The notes: generated by a model not told the origin, from the sequence alone. A stretch of 64,000 nt of DNA from Pyxicephalus adspersus (GCF_032062135.1 NC_092860.1:122972064-123036063); one strand, 5' to 3'. Shown: positions 35,266 through 46,579, counted from the stretch's first letter. Translations and numbers: made by a program.

Positions 35266-35659
35266 CTAGTGACAAGCAGTGGAATCTGCGAGGATCCCCA
35301 ACATTGTATGAAGGAGTGCAGACAGGCTGGTGTGCTGGGTGCACCATAGCTGGGGTAGGTTGCTGGCTCATCCTTTGGCAGTACTGGGCATCTCCACTTT
35401 GGAATTGGCTCTTGATTAATGGGATGCTGGTCCTGGAGGAGTGCAGGTGAGAGCTGACACAGATGGGGCACACACAGAAGCTGCCACTTTTCCTGGATGG
35501 GCACACAGGAGCAGACACAGACATAACTGTAGGGGAGGGCATGCTGATTGGCAATAGAAAGTCCTGTCCATGGTGGTGGTGGTGATGGTCATGTAGAGGT
35601 GGAGCAGGTCTTGGAGAGTCCTTTATGATCAAAGAATCGACATAAAAAGACCTAGACAT
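35266..35659 (-). CDS. GSX2: GSX2 coding exon 1: N-terminal region
   Basis: Encodes residues 1-131 and the first base of codon 132. The start ATG at 35659-35657 has G at -3. The N-terminus MSRSFYVDSLIIKD is the GSX2 signature and resembles a SNAG-type repressor motif. It is followed by the conserved blocks SVSAPVCPSRKSGSFCVCP and SSHLHSSR, and by TPSYNVGDPRRFHCLSL just before the splice site. Total protein length with exon 2 is 244 residues, against about 304 in human as I recall. The missing length is the His/Ala-rich stretch of the mammalian protein. In its place there is a six-His run at residues 25-30, at a position where human has none. The exon is CpG-poor for a homeobox gene. The donor GTAAG follows CACTAG. 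The next gene, CHIC2, starts 24.6 kb away on the other strand. Confidence 0.96.
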
Positions 35660-35860
35660 CTCAGATCCCTTGTGGCAGACAGACAGCTTTCACTCTCTTT
35701 CAGTAGAGATTTCCTGTGAACCTCACAGAGGCTCAGAAGGTGCTTATGTTGAATAGCTAAACAAAAGGGTCCCTGGAGAGGGCTGGTCCTAGCGTCACCC
35801 ACGTGTACCCCATCCTGGCATTCTGCACACACCAATACTAACACGTGATCACAGCCAAAT
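35660..35860 (-). promoter_or_regulatory. GSX2: GSX2 5' flank with two CACGTG E-boxes
   Basis: Upstream of the start codon on the minus strand are two perfect CACGTG palindromes at 35800-35805 and 35842-35847. A CCAAT motif (plus-strand accaat at about 35831-35836) lies between them. No TATA box is evident. The transcription start is not visible, so the 5' UTR and promoter are not separated. Confidence 0.4.
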
Positions 35861-36622
35861 CCCCTTCATTCAGCCCACTTCATAGCAAGTTAACAAACTA
35901 ACTGGGGGGAGGAAACTTTAGAAAGTGTTTTGTTTGTTAATTTCATTGTGATACAGGAAAGATACTTTCTAGCAAGCAGCAGCCAGTGTATTTTCCCCAG
36001 ATAGCGCACAAAGTAACATAGCAGTGTTCATTGATCTGGGTTACTTTAATGACACTTTGTGACACTCATTCACTTCAATTATCCAAGCATGTGCAGAAAA
36101 ATAAAAAATAGGAGTTTGCTTTTCACATGACTGGATAGTTCAATTAGATACTTACTCTCTTTTAGGTGACTGAACCCCTTCAGTAAATAATGAAATCTGC
36201 AGGTATTATTTATTAGCCTATTATTAATGTTAATTATCACCCACTGGAATATATGATGCTACATTAGTAAATATGTTTATGTGTTTTTTTATTATGATGT
36301 TCTGTGCAATAGTAATTTGTTAAATAAAATACATTTATAAAAAAAAAAATAAACATCACTTGCTGGAATTATTATTATTCATTGTATAGCCTTTTAATAT
36401 TATCATTTCACCAGAATGCCTTTTGATAATATGAGCTGCTTTGTGCTAAACATATACTATGCTATTATTTTTTCTTAAAAATATCTTCAAAATATGAGAT
36501 GATTCACAAATCCTTTTTAATCAACTTATAGTATTTATCTCTATAACCATTTTTAATGTAATTGAAAACTTCTCAATAAAAAAAGTCTTTCCCAATCATT
36601 TTTTAATATTATGCCTGAATAT
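35861..36622. other. Gene-free AT-rich upstream region
   Basis: No coding signal. Includes poly(A) tracts and AT-rich words with no clear repeat. Confidence 0.45.
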
Positions 36623-36663
36623 TGATTGAACATAATTTAAAAAATTAAAATTATGTTCAATCA
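36623..36663. repeat. Inverted repeat with perfect 16-bp arms
   Basis: TGATTGAACATAATTT and its reverse complement face each other across a 9-base A/T spacer. The flanks contain further poly(A)/poly(T). It may be a remnant of a small palindromic transposon. Confidence 0.75.
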
Positions 36664-36724
36664 TAAAATTATGTTTTAATTTTCTTTTTATTAGTTTAAA
36701 AAAAAAAAAAAACATTATATGGTG

Positions 36725-36782
36725 TGTGGCTAGCAGTACCCTAATCACATGATTGTGGCTAGCAGTACCCTAATCACATGAT
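36725..36782 (+). repeat. Perfect 29-bp tandem duplication
   Basis: The unit starting tgtggctagcagtaccctaa occurs twice back to back without a mismatch, about 1 kb upstream of the GSX2 start codon. Confidence 0.92.
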
Positions 36783-37829
36783 AAGAATATATTGTACTGC
36801 TATTACTACTTCTAAATGTTTGCAGAAAACAATTCCAGGATTGCAGATCTATTTTGTTAGCAACAACATGATGATAATTGACGGTACATTAACTTATAGA
36901 AAAAAGTTTTTATGTAAGATGTACTTTGTAATGTGTAATTTGCATTTAGTTTAACAATATTTCTTGTGATTTTAATAAATACTGAGGTAAAGTAGCACAT
37001 TGAGTTATATTTTTAGCAAAGTACTGCAAAGAGTAAAAAGACCATAAAAAGATCAGTAACCCAGTGCAATCAATCAAAATTCAGCGACCAAGGTCTGATT
37101 AGTAAAAGCCTAATTGCAAGTAGTTGCTTTTAGTAACTGCACATTTTTTTATTTCTGAGAAAGCCTGAAAGTGTGGTTTTGCAGATGATGTGCAGCTATT
37201 AAAATAAAGAAGGTATAGAAGGCAATTTTAACCCCAAACTACAAAACTACTGCAATTTATCTAGGTGCAAAAATATTGCCTGTATTCTACTACTTAGAAA
37301 TATACTTTAATTAATGTGTATGTAAAAGCAACATTCTGCTTGAACATACGTACATAAATATGTGCTTGTCAGAGTTGGAATTCTACTATCTTAGAAGCTT
37401 GTTAAGTTCCCATAACACAAACAGTACACAAATATGTTTCCATCACTGGCAAGAATTTTTTTGAATCAGTAAATTTTTATTTATTTTTATTTATTTTGTT
37501 GTTTTCAGTGTGAACCAATGCTGTTGAAAAGTATAATTCCAATGAAATCACTTAAATTGTAAAAATTGTAAAAATGTCACTATGTAAGTATATTTATTCC
37601 TAAATATGTTAATAGAGGTACTGTTTGGCTTTACTCAAATCATAAAAGCTTTACATATTTTAAGGCCTTGTGGACATAATTATTCAGAATGACGCATTTA
37701 ATATTTTATTTTATCCTTTCAGAAGTGAACACCAAACACCCTATTCTTATTTTTACTCTTATAGTATGCTTTCTTCCAGGAACTGACACACAACATAGCA
37801 ATATTGAGGGACAAAACAGGCAAATGACC
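36783..37829. other. Gene-free AT-rich spacer
   Basis: No coding or repeat signal recognised. Confidence 0.45.
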
Positions 37830-38110
37830 ATTATGGTGGCAGTGGCAGTGTGAATACCTGTAACCCTCACTGGCAGTGTGAGCTCTGTCTTAGTAAATCA
37901 AGTCTTGAGACTCCACAAGCTCAGGATTTATGGATGCCAATTAGACTTCTGAAAGTGGTCATTGAGCTATTTGGATGTGATTAGGATTCCATTAGAAAGT
38001 GCTTACTGGAAGGTGGATGTGCGGATTGTAAACAGAGAGTTATTCCAGAAATGTGCTAATCCAACATCTTGTGACAACCATTAGCACGTTCTAGACTGAA
38101 GGAAGGTCAA
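37830..38110. promoter_or_regulatory. Candidate conserved enhancer 2.2 kb upstream of GSX2
   Basis: A repeat-free, compositionally balanced block with closely spaced motifs: gccaattagac (homeodomain), ggatgtgattaggattcc (two Otx/Pitx-type GATTA/GGATT sites) and ccattagaaag. This is the style of vertebrate developmental enhancers. Conservation was not tested. Confidence 0.3.
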
Positions 38111-38432
38111 TGCCAGTCGTAAAAATGTTTGAAAATAGGTAAGAGTGTGTGCTGTGTGGACTGTGATTTTTTTAATATGTATGTTGCATAAAATCTCGCA
38201 CTATAGGTATACAAAATCGCATTTTCGTAAGTGTGTGGGGTTAGTACCTGTAATGCTGGTATTTCATATATAAATTTTCTACTTTATGTTGTAATCTTAG
38301 AAAATAGGAAACACAACTGATTTTTGTCAAGTAGGCATAATTAAAAAAATAATAAGGCTGATTTTGACCATGCAATGAAAATGTGTCCAGGTAGTGCCCA
38401 CTGCATTCCTCCTTCCTTGCCTAATTGAGGCT

Positions 38433-38577
38433 CCGAGCCCCAGTGACCTCAATGATTAGTAACCCTCTGTGCACCAGTGACCCTGTGTCTTGGTGACACT
38501 TTGGGCTCCAATGACTTCTGTACTTCAGTGATATGTAGTGAACTGTGTGCTCCAGTGACCCTTTATGCTCCAGTTGC
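38433..38577 (+). repeat. Degenerate minisatellite with ccagtgacc core
   Basis: Repeated cores: ccccagtgacctc, gcaccagtgaccct, gctccaatgactt, gctccagtgaccct and gctccagttgc, spaced 24-50 bp apart. The units are too diverged to give one clean period. Confidence 0.55.
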
Positions 38578-38947
38578 ATGATAGTTTTAGACAAAATGGG
38601 ACCATGGGCAAAAAAGCGGGGGCCCCAAATGCATAGCAGTCCAACTACCTGTCCTTGCTCAGTTTGTCTTAGCCCAAAAATGGCCCTGGGGAGTAGCCCC
38701 TTTCAACTTATGTTAGGGATCAAACAGTAATAGAAAAAGGATTTTCCAAATTGTTTAATTATTTTCTCCCATAGACATTAGATTGTCACCACAAATTTAC
38801 CATCCCTCTCACTCTAATTTAATGTTAGATAGAAAAAGTATTCTAGGTTGAATCTGTAATAATATAATATTTATAATTGAATTTCCTATGAGGCCCCTGT
38901 TGTATCTACTCATGGGGTTACCTGAAAGTGTTGTATACAGTACATAA

Positions 38948-39080
38948 TGGGCCTGGTTGACTAAAGAAGTAGAGCATGTTCACATTGAAAGTATATCTCC
39001 ATTTTCTTGTGCCTCATTCACTAGGATAAATTAAAATTCACTTTGAAAGTGAGCACACTCCGCCCCTTTAGTAAATTATG
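38948..39080. mobile_element. Second palindromic MITE family (related ends to family A)
   Basis: Begins gggcctggttgactaaag and carries gagcatgttcacattgaaag on the left, mirrored by actttgaaagtgagcacactc on the right. The start resembles family A but the interior differs. No target duplication could be read. Confidence 0.45.
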
Positions 39081-39112
39081 ATTAGTGATATGTATCATAC
39101 CTTGGTGGTAAT

Positions 39113-39132
39113 ATATTATTATTATTATTATT

Positions 39133-39163
<31 letters not shown>

Positions 39164-39332
39164 ATAATAAACAGGATTTATATAGCGCCAACATATTACG
39201 CAGTGCTGTAAATTAAATAGGGGTTGCAAATGACAGGCGAATTCAGACAGTGACTCAGGAGAGGCCCCTGCCCTGAAGAGCTTACAATCTAGGTGGTGGG
39301 GGAAGTAACACACAATAGGAGGGGAGATATAA
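39113..39332 (-). mobile_element. LINE 3' tail, well preserved
   Basis: (ATT)n/(AAT)n followed by aaacaggatttatatagcgc, caacatattacgcagtgctg, ggggttgcaaatgacagg, gccctgaagagcttacaatc and acacacaataggaggggag. It is the reverse complement of the plus-strand copy at 50194-50392. It is 5'-truncated. Confidence 0.75.
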
Positions 39333-40449
39333 AAGAAAAGGAAATGAAAATGCCTTATACCATGCAGTCACATACAATGCATGTAGAGTTATATCTGCAA
39401 TAATAATGTCTAATGTGTGCAGACAAAGCCCAAACTGTACATTGTGAAATATGATGAGCCTTCAGCAGTGGAATAGCTTACGTAGCTCTATCTGCATAAA
39501 TGTATATTGTAAATAAAGTTCAGGCAGGTATAAAAATGATGTTCTTTATTCAATACAATTGTTTATGTTTTAAATGTAATACTTTAATGTAATGTAAATA
39601 AATGTTTTTTTTTTAAAAGCATAATGGCTGCAGTAAAGCAATACCACTGCTTTATACCTGGGCATTTATGGGACCTGTTTATAGCAATAAGCAGGGCTAT
39701 ATGTTAGACATCACAATGTTACACCACAGGTTCTGCTTGTTTTATTCCATTAGTGAAATGCAGTTAGGGATACTGTGTTCCAAAGGGTTCTGTCAGCTTA
39801 ATGTTGCAACTCGGTGGAGGAAAGGCAGGTCCATTGGTTTTGATAGGCCATGTGAATAATGCTGGTGTGAACTGATGCCAAAGGACCAATTGCCCTGTTC
39901 TTGCATTGTGACTTGCTGGTATAAAAAGGCCTAACCAACAGTTAATCAGTTTTGAAATTTGAATTCCATTTATTTATATAGCTGCTCCTCAGAAGTTAAA
40001 GTTTAAGTACAAGATAAGTGAATATTTTGTAATATTTGCATTGTGCAGGGTTGTCTGTGCCAAGTGTATTTTTTACAGTACTTTCACTACTACACCAACT
40101 CAAAACTAGCTGATCTGTAAGACCTCAATATATCCTCTATGTTGAATCCTATAGTTCAATATAAGCTTAGATCTAGCTACGCGCTTGCTACTGGACACAG
40201 AGCAGAGGATGTGTGATCTCATGTACATTGTATTTCTTCTTCTCCCTATAGCAAGTCATGTGTAATAAGAGTCACACATCAGGTTGTGGATGAGTAATTG
40301 GGATAACAAAGTGTGGGTAGTGATAAGAGACAGAGATGATCCAAGCCAGGCGGAATGATGCAAGGCGTGTGCCCACACCACATACTCCTCGTTACATTTT
40401 GATTTTTTCATAATTCTGTCTGATAAAATTTCATTGGCCATTAAGTAAT
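39333..40449. other. Gene-free stretch
   Basis: No exon or repeat recognised; a 63-codon open frame at 39668-39859 has no support. Confidence 0.45.
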
Positions 40450-40720
40450 CCCTGAAATGAGAGCTCTTATGAGCCTATAATGAGCTCTAATTGCTGCGAC
40501 TAGTCGAGCCACGTGGAAGGATTTAGACGGTATTAAGCAGTTGGGTACAGAGCACAGGCTGTTACCTAGCCATTACTTTCATAATTCAAGGAGAAAATTA
40601 GTCCTTTTAAGGGAAAATCCTTTGATTCTCTTCATTCTGCTAGGGGTGACAGAGTATAGCTTTGTCTGCCTTCAGCTCAAGACAGTGGAACAAATAGGAA
40701 TGTAACAAAATTGCCCCTTT
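40450..40720. promoter_or_regulatory. Candidate conserved noncoding region
   Basis: Repeat-free block with ctctaattgctgcgac, gccacgtggaag (E-box) and ttcataattcaagg. Enhancer-like by composition and location only. Confidence 0.25.
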
Positions 40721-41020
40721 TATTATGAGAAGAGTTCAAAAGAACATCAGACTTACCAGTATAAAGTACTAAAACACTGTATACTATCTACTAAAGCCTT
40801 ACATCAAAACACATAGAAGCCTAGAATCTTTAATATATCTATGCCCGCTGGATTCACCAATTGCTTGTACATGCTTTAGAAAACATTTAACTTTTATTAC
40901 ACAAATCAATATACTCCTAATAAATATACATAGAAGATCACCTAAATTAAACAGCTGTAGAAAACTACTATTAATAAATAAGCTACTTCTAATATAAAAT
41001 TAAATATATTATAGAAGAAG

Positions 41021-41040
41021 TGTGTGTGCGCGCACATGTG
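41021..41040. repeat. 20-bp alternating purine-pyrimidine tract (Z-DNA-prone)
   Basis: TGTGTGTGCGCGCACATGTG alternates throughout and contains the palindrome TGTGCGCGCACA. CA- and TA-rich runs follow. Confidence 0.7.
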
Positions 41041-41075
41041 TTATTTATTTATATATATACACAGACACACACACA

Positions 41076-41079
<4 letters not shown>

Positions 41080-41125
<46 letters not shown>
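41080..41125. repeat. (TA)n microsatellite
   Basis: Long TA run, followed by less regular AT-rich sequence. Confidence 0.9.
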
Positions 41126-41126
<1 letters not shown>

Positions 41127-41182
41127 TATTTTATATATTTTTAATATAAAAAATATGTAATATAATAATATTTGCATAGTCT

Positions 41183-41256
41183 CATTATTATTATTATTAT
41201 TATTATTAATAAACAGGATTTATATAGCGCCAACATATTACGCAGCGCTGTACATT
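41183..41256 (-). mobile_element. LINE 3' tail, very short copy
   Basis: (ATT)n followed by aataaacaggatttatatag, cgccaacatattacgcagcg and ctgtacatt, then abrupt loss of similarity: only the extreme 3' end of the LINE is present. Confidence 0.75.
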
Positions 41257-42589
41257 CTCATGTTAGATACTCATTGTAAAAAAATATAGTTGTATGGATA
41301 TGAAGATTATAGATTAGATTATAATAATACAGCAGTATTATATTAAAATTACATATATTATTTTTACTTAATATCATGTGGCAATAACCTACTAAACTAT
41401 ATTATTCTGCATTTATTGTGTCTATGCTGTTATCTGTTCACTAGTTACTTGGAGCTAAATTAAAAAATTAACTTAGGTTAATTTAGGTTAATAATTTAGG
41501 TTAAAAATTTTAACTTAGGTAAATGTCACTAAATAATTCAAAAAAGTTTAAAAATAGTAATTTCTCAGTGTGATTAGACATTTGAAGTGAATACAGCTTC
41601 ACTGACCTAGGTGTAAAATATATCCATTTAATACATTCATTAACAATTTAATTAAAATGTTATGTATTATATGATACATTCATTTTGGTATAGTCATTTT
41701 CCCTTGTGCAAAAGTTCCCTGGAAAATGTAAGATATTGGTGAAAATGGTAAGTAACATAAACCAGTGATAAAGATATTTTGATGGTAACTTTCCTTAAGT
41801 TTCACATCAATAAAAGAGGCAAAATGCAAAGAGTTAAAAAACAAGAACCTTTAATAAAATTTTACCCCATCCATATAACAGGTTCATTATTGCAAAATGT
41901 CTGTAAAGTATAAAGTTTTTAAATTGTACAAGCTCCAATCTTAATACATTGGCAAAATTAATAGAATAGGAAAACAGGTGGATAATTTGTCAAGCTGGCA
42001 AATTCCCCTATTATTATATGTGCAGTAATGAATCTACTGAAAGTTAGTTCGTTTTTTAGACTCTAAATTGCAATATGCTTTTCGTCAAATTGCTTGAATA
42101 TTTTTAGGTAGCACTTGTATAAAGCGAACTTGTGTTTTGTTTTTTTTATTCGATGTTGATATGTGCTCAAACTTTTCAGATGTGTATTTAGTATTACTTT
42201 CTGTACAGTTTTCTTGTTTTTTTTTTACATCTATTTACTCTTTGCAAGCATAGTGAACAAGATTGGTCGCATACACTGTATGGAAAAAAAAAGAATCATG
42301 GATCAAGGCTAACAAAATTTTAAAAAAGATAGAAAATATAGGAAATTTTTATATATACAATAGGAAGTTATATTCATAAGTTCAACACACTGATATAGGT
42401 GTTGTAATACATGAAAGCATGAAAAAACATGCTTTAAAGAATTATGGCCCAGGTAGCTATCTCTTTCTTCAAAAACCCAACATAATGCAGTATAATACAT
42501 ATTGCACATAACACTATTCTTTGGTAAAGAATACACAGTATATAATCTCTCTGTACCTACTTGTATCAGAATCAGAAGCGAGAGTTGTC
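41257..42589. other. Gene-free, very AT-rich stretch
   Basis: Contains a short array of ttaggttaa-type words at 41465-41520. No gene recognised. Confidence 0.45.
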
Positions 42590-42960
42590 CTTCCTTTCCT
42601 AATGAGGTCGCTTATTAAAGCATGAACAAAACTATTAATGTATTATTGAAAGCAGATCGTTAACTTGTATATATCGCTGTTTCAAAGTGTCATTGTGATA
42701 TTGCTGTCTGTGTCACATCTTAGCCGATATAGAGTGAGATTCGCCCATTATCTGTTACCAGGCAACACTTAGTGAATACCAAAAAACTGAAAAGAACCCT
42801 TCAAGAAAGTCCTCAATAATAGTGCAAAGGAACAAAGATCCAGGACACAACAAAATGCCACAGGGGTGACTTTCCATGAGCAATTATGTCTCATTAATCA
42901 GAAGAACAGCTGCAATATTAATTTCACTGGGCTTGGGATTTATTGCTGTGTTTGCCAGGC
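42590..42960. promoter_or_regulatory. Candidate conserved noncoding region, mid GSX2-CHIC2
   Basis: Repeat-free block with gagcaattatgtctcattaa, atattaatttcact (homeodomain cores), gaacaaagatcc (Sox/TCF-like) and aacagctgc (E-box). The call rests on motif density and lack of repeats. Confidence 0.28.
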
Positions 42961-45900
42961 AAAGCATCTTAGAGAAGTACAATATATTGACAACATTGGT
43001 GTAAGTACAATTAGGACAGTAAATAGATAAGGGTAGAAAAAAAATACAATAAACACCAAGTACCAGTAAGATTTACAATTTTGAGTGTCTTTTGTGTGTT
43101 CTATGCATTTACAAGGTCATTTACACCATTTTTCCGTCCAACAGAAATAAAGCAACACGGGCCAGTTTTGAGTTGAAGCCAAGCAAATTAAGAGTGTTTT
43201 TTTAGATGCCTACACAAGCATTAAAGATAAGTGGATACCTTATCCATACCCTGGTATGGAAAAAAGTATTACTACTATTACTGCCACAGTGACAAGGGCC
43301 TGATAGGAGTTAACCAGAACATATTTCAAATGAAAACAGTAGTGTGTGATAATGAGATTTCCTGTATGGTAACTCCATAAGAGAGAATTTCTAAACTGTC
43401 ATTTCTTGCTGTAAGAAAAAGCTAAGAGCAAAAAAGACTGCAAAGAAATAATATTAATATATTTTGTGCTTTAAACACATAGATATCTAGACAATGTTTA
43501 CATTCTGGCAGCAGTATATAATTTATATATGTAGGGATAGTTATTAGTGTACAGTTTTTTTATATGTAGCATGTTTTTATGTGTTTCTTTACAATTAGAT
43601 AAAGGGCAAACTGCTAGCCAACATGACAGGGGATCAGACAAACTATTTAAAAGACAACAGTCTTCTAACATAGTTTATTTTTTGTTTTTTTGCTGTAACA
43701 ATCACTGGGAGTTTTAATGTCAATTCTCTGGATAGTTTGGTGTAAACTTTAAGTTAGAGAAAATGATCAATAAATGCTTGTTAAATGCAAAAAAACATAA
43801 TTCTGTATATATTCATTTCATAAAACAACTTTTTTCAGTTATAATTTTTTTTAACATATAGCAGAATTTAGCATATAAGGAGCTGCTGTTAGACCTTGCT
43901 TTCTGTGCTAAGTATAGGATTGTCAGGTCCCCTGCTCAGGCTCAAGCGTGGGAGAACCAACATCCTTGCTGTCAATTCCACTCTCAAACATCAAGCCAAG
44001 CGTTGTAGATCTGTCCAAAGAGACAATCTTTGGGCGTAACGTGCATTGTGGCACATCAAAAGGGCCAGAGAATTATATGAACTGAGAAGTGTATTGAGCA
44101 AGAATAGTGCAAGGCTTCCCCTTTCAGTCAGCCAGGATTTGAATACTAACAGATATGTAGTAATGGTTAAAAACTAAGGTTTTCCCAATGATGAGGATGC
44201 AATATTTGAAGGGGCTTGTCGAGTTTAAAAAGAATCTCATTACAGGAGCCGGGCAGCTTGAAGAATAGATTTGTACTAATCAAAAGGAGGCTATTCTGGG
44301 AAATCACCTCCACTACCCATTCAAACATCCCATTACCATGTCCTTAACAGCAATGAATAAGACCACAAAGACATGTAGAGGAGATAAACACATCTCAGAC
44401 ATCACTTATAAGGTCACACAGTTATCTCACATCTTGTTGGATATTTATTTTCACATAAGATCCAATTAGCTGAAGTCAAGATTTAGTATTGTTCTGTGGT
44501 TGCAGCTAGCAGAATTTATAGAGTAATATGTAACTAATAAACTGTATTTAAAATTTGAAATGTATAATTTAACTGCTGGAACTTTAAGGGTTTCACAAGA
44601 TGGTGGATCGAACTTTACAAATTTATGGAAAAGGATATATGAAAATGTTGATGAAACCATGCTATAGGTAATTGTAACATATTACTATTGCTCCTACCAA
44701 TGACATTATAAAACTGTATTTAATAAGACTGAAATTAGCAATGTAAAGGTACTTACTCTTTTTATAAGGTATTATTTTTATACATACTTTAATTGAAAAG
44801 TGTTAAGAAGTAAAAAAGTATTTCAATATTCAACAAAAGAAAGCATTTATTCCACCAGATAAAGCCTACTGTTTTCATTCCATTAAAGCATATATATACC
44901 AAAAATGTAGTTATAAATAGAATTGGCAAAGGTTAGAACCCTTGTCTGGTTTTAGTGCTCTCTAAGGTTCAATTACAAAGATTTCCCCTCACCTCCTTGA
45001 GACAATCTTACAGTCTTACAATCTTACAATACAGAAAGTAAAAAAAAAAAAAAAAGTCTAATACAGTAAAACAGATAACAAAAAAAGTAACACAGGTTCT
45101 AACATTCTCTTACTTAATTTTAAAAAGTATATTTTTTCTTCTGTCTTTAAGAGTTTCTTTCACTTCCTGTCCTGGCATGACAAACTTTAAACTGACATGA
45201 ACGTAAGGAATCCCACCAACAGAGCCTGACTGCAATACAACCTGGCAGAGGTTCCGAAAATAATTATTGTTATTATTAAACAAAATTAAAAATAAAAATG
45301 TTCTGGGTTTAGATACACTTTGATAGCAATTGCAAATATTAATTTTAATTGTGCAATGCTGAATACCATGATTCAATGAAACTGTGATATTTTATCATAG
45401 TTATTATTATACTGGTAAAATCAGATACTGTTGGCATTTATACTTCAGACTGTTGACTTTACAAAGGTATTGAGGATTTGTAGATGTGTGGTGAATGTGC
45501 AGTGAATAAGAAAGCACCATTTAATAACACATTAGCAAATGTCAGAAAATCTGGCAAATGTGTAGGTGTAAATTAATGATTTATTGGAAAATGTGTGATA
45601 TATGTAAGTGAAATTAGAGTGTAAGCTGGTGGGGAGCTCAAGCTGGTCCAACTAATACAGACAGTATTAGGGGCAGGAAACCAGTACTGAGAGAAATACT
45701 GCATGGAGGCTGCCATTGTTTACCTTCCTCTGAGAATATACTAGTAGTACTTTAAGACACTTACCTGAAACAAGAATGCAGACAAGGAAATCCAGAGTGA
45801 AAAAATAGCCCCTGGCCTGTATCCCTTAGTTTACATCAGTACAGAGAGCACTGCATCTGTATGTTTGTCATGTTGCTTTTAAATTTTTAAGAAGGAGACA

Positions 45901-46305
45901 GCAATGGAAACCTCCATGTCTCCATGCTACAGATTTCTTCCCTTTTAGAGGTTTCCCCTATGGTGCAGATTCTACCACCATTCACCAAAACCTTCCCATC
46001 CCTATTTTTTTTAACATAGACTTTCTATATAGTTGTTCATTGCCCCTATCATAGAAAGTGGTAGTAGTTATAGGCAAACCATAGAAAAAGGCACAACTAT
46101 CAACAGATCTACCCCACTCTGAGAGATCCTTTGTTCTTCTAATTAGAAGCCATAGTGTATAGGTGTACATATTACACATACCACATGGTACAGAGGTTAG
46201 TCCCTCAATAGCTGCACTGAAACTTAACCTGGTGTCCAACCCTATTAAAATTAGGTGTAATATACTTTTTACAGTATGTAAATTTAAATTAGGGTAACAT
46301 TCAGA
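42961..46305. other. Gene-free stretch
   Basis: AT-rich. Around 45130-45250 the words cacttcctgtcctggcatga and cctggcagaggttccg resemble a frog repeat I could not delimit. A 15-A tract lies near 45040. No exon recognised. Confidence 0.45.
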
Positions 46306-46444
46306 TCAGTGTACCAGTACATTCAAAGATCTAAGCTAACAGTATTTATCCCTGTGAACTGTAAAGATGGTAGGGTGGGCTAGGAGCACTGTGCTGAAAA
46401 ATGCAGCTGGTCTACATTCTCAGTTACTATCTGTATTGATCAGA
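46306..46444 (+). repeat. 139-bp direct repeat, left copy
   Basis: Matches 47416-47554 over its whole length with 10 substitutions by my count and no indel (about 93% identity). It starts tcagtgtaccagtac and ends tattgatcaga. The LINE fragment begins right after it. Confidence 0.85.
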
Positions 46445-46465
46445 CCATTCCAGGGAGATACCACT

Positions 46466-46579
46466 CTCTGGAATGGTCTTCCTCGTCCTATTCGGCTTGC
46501 TCTCACTTTCTGCTCATTTAAAAGAGCGCTCAAAACCCATTTTTTCAAACTTGCCTACCCATCTTCTTTTGCCTTTTGA
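46466..46579 (+). pseudogene. C-terminal remnant of a CR1/L2-type LINE protein
   Basis: The frame reads LWNGLPRPIRLALTFCSFK and then RALKTHFFKLAYPS. 'LWN-LP--IR...FK--LKTHLF' is the usual C-terminal signature of CR1/L2-clade LINE reverse-transcriptase proteins. It ends in a stop at 46577-46579 and is followed immediately by the LINE 3' UTR and (AAT)n. This ties the 3' tails found at six other sites in the window to a LINE. Everything upstream in the LINE has been lost. Confidence 0.65.

Noticed and set aside
35253..35844. Other frames overlapping GSX2 exon 1 (35253-35450, 35262-35504, 35629-35844)
   Set aside because: Shadows of the GSX2 reading frame or of its 5' flank.
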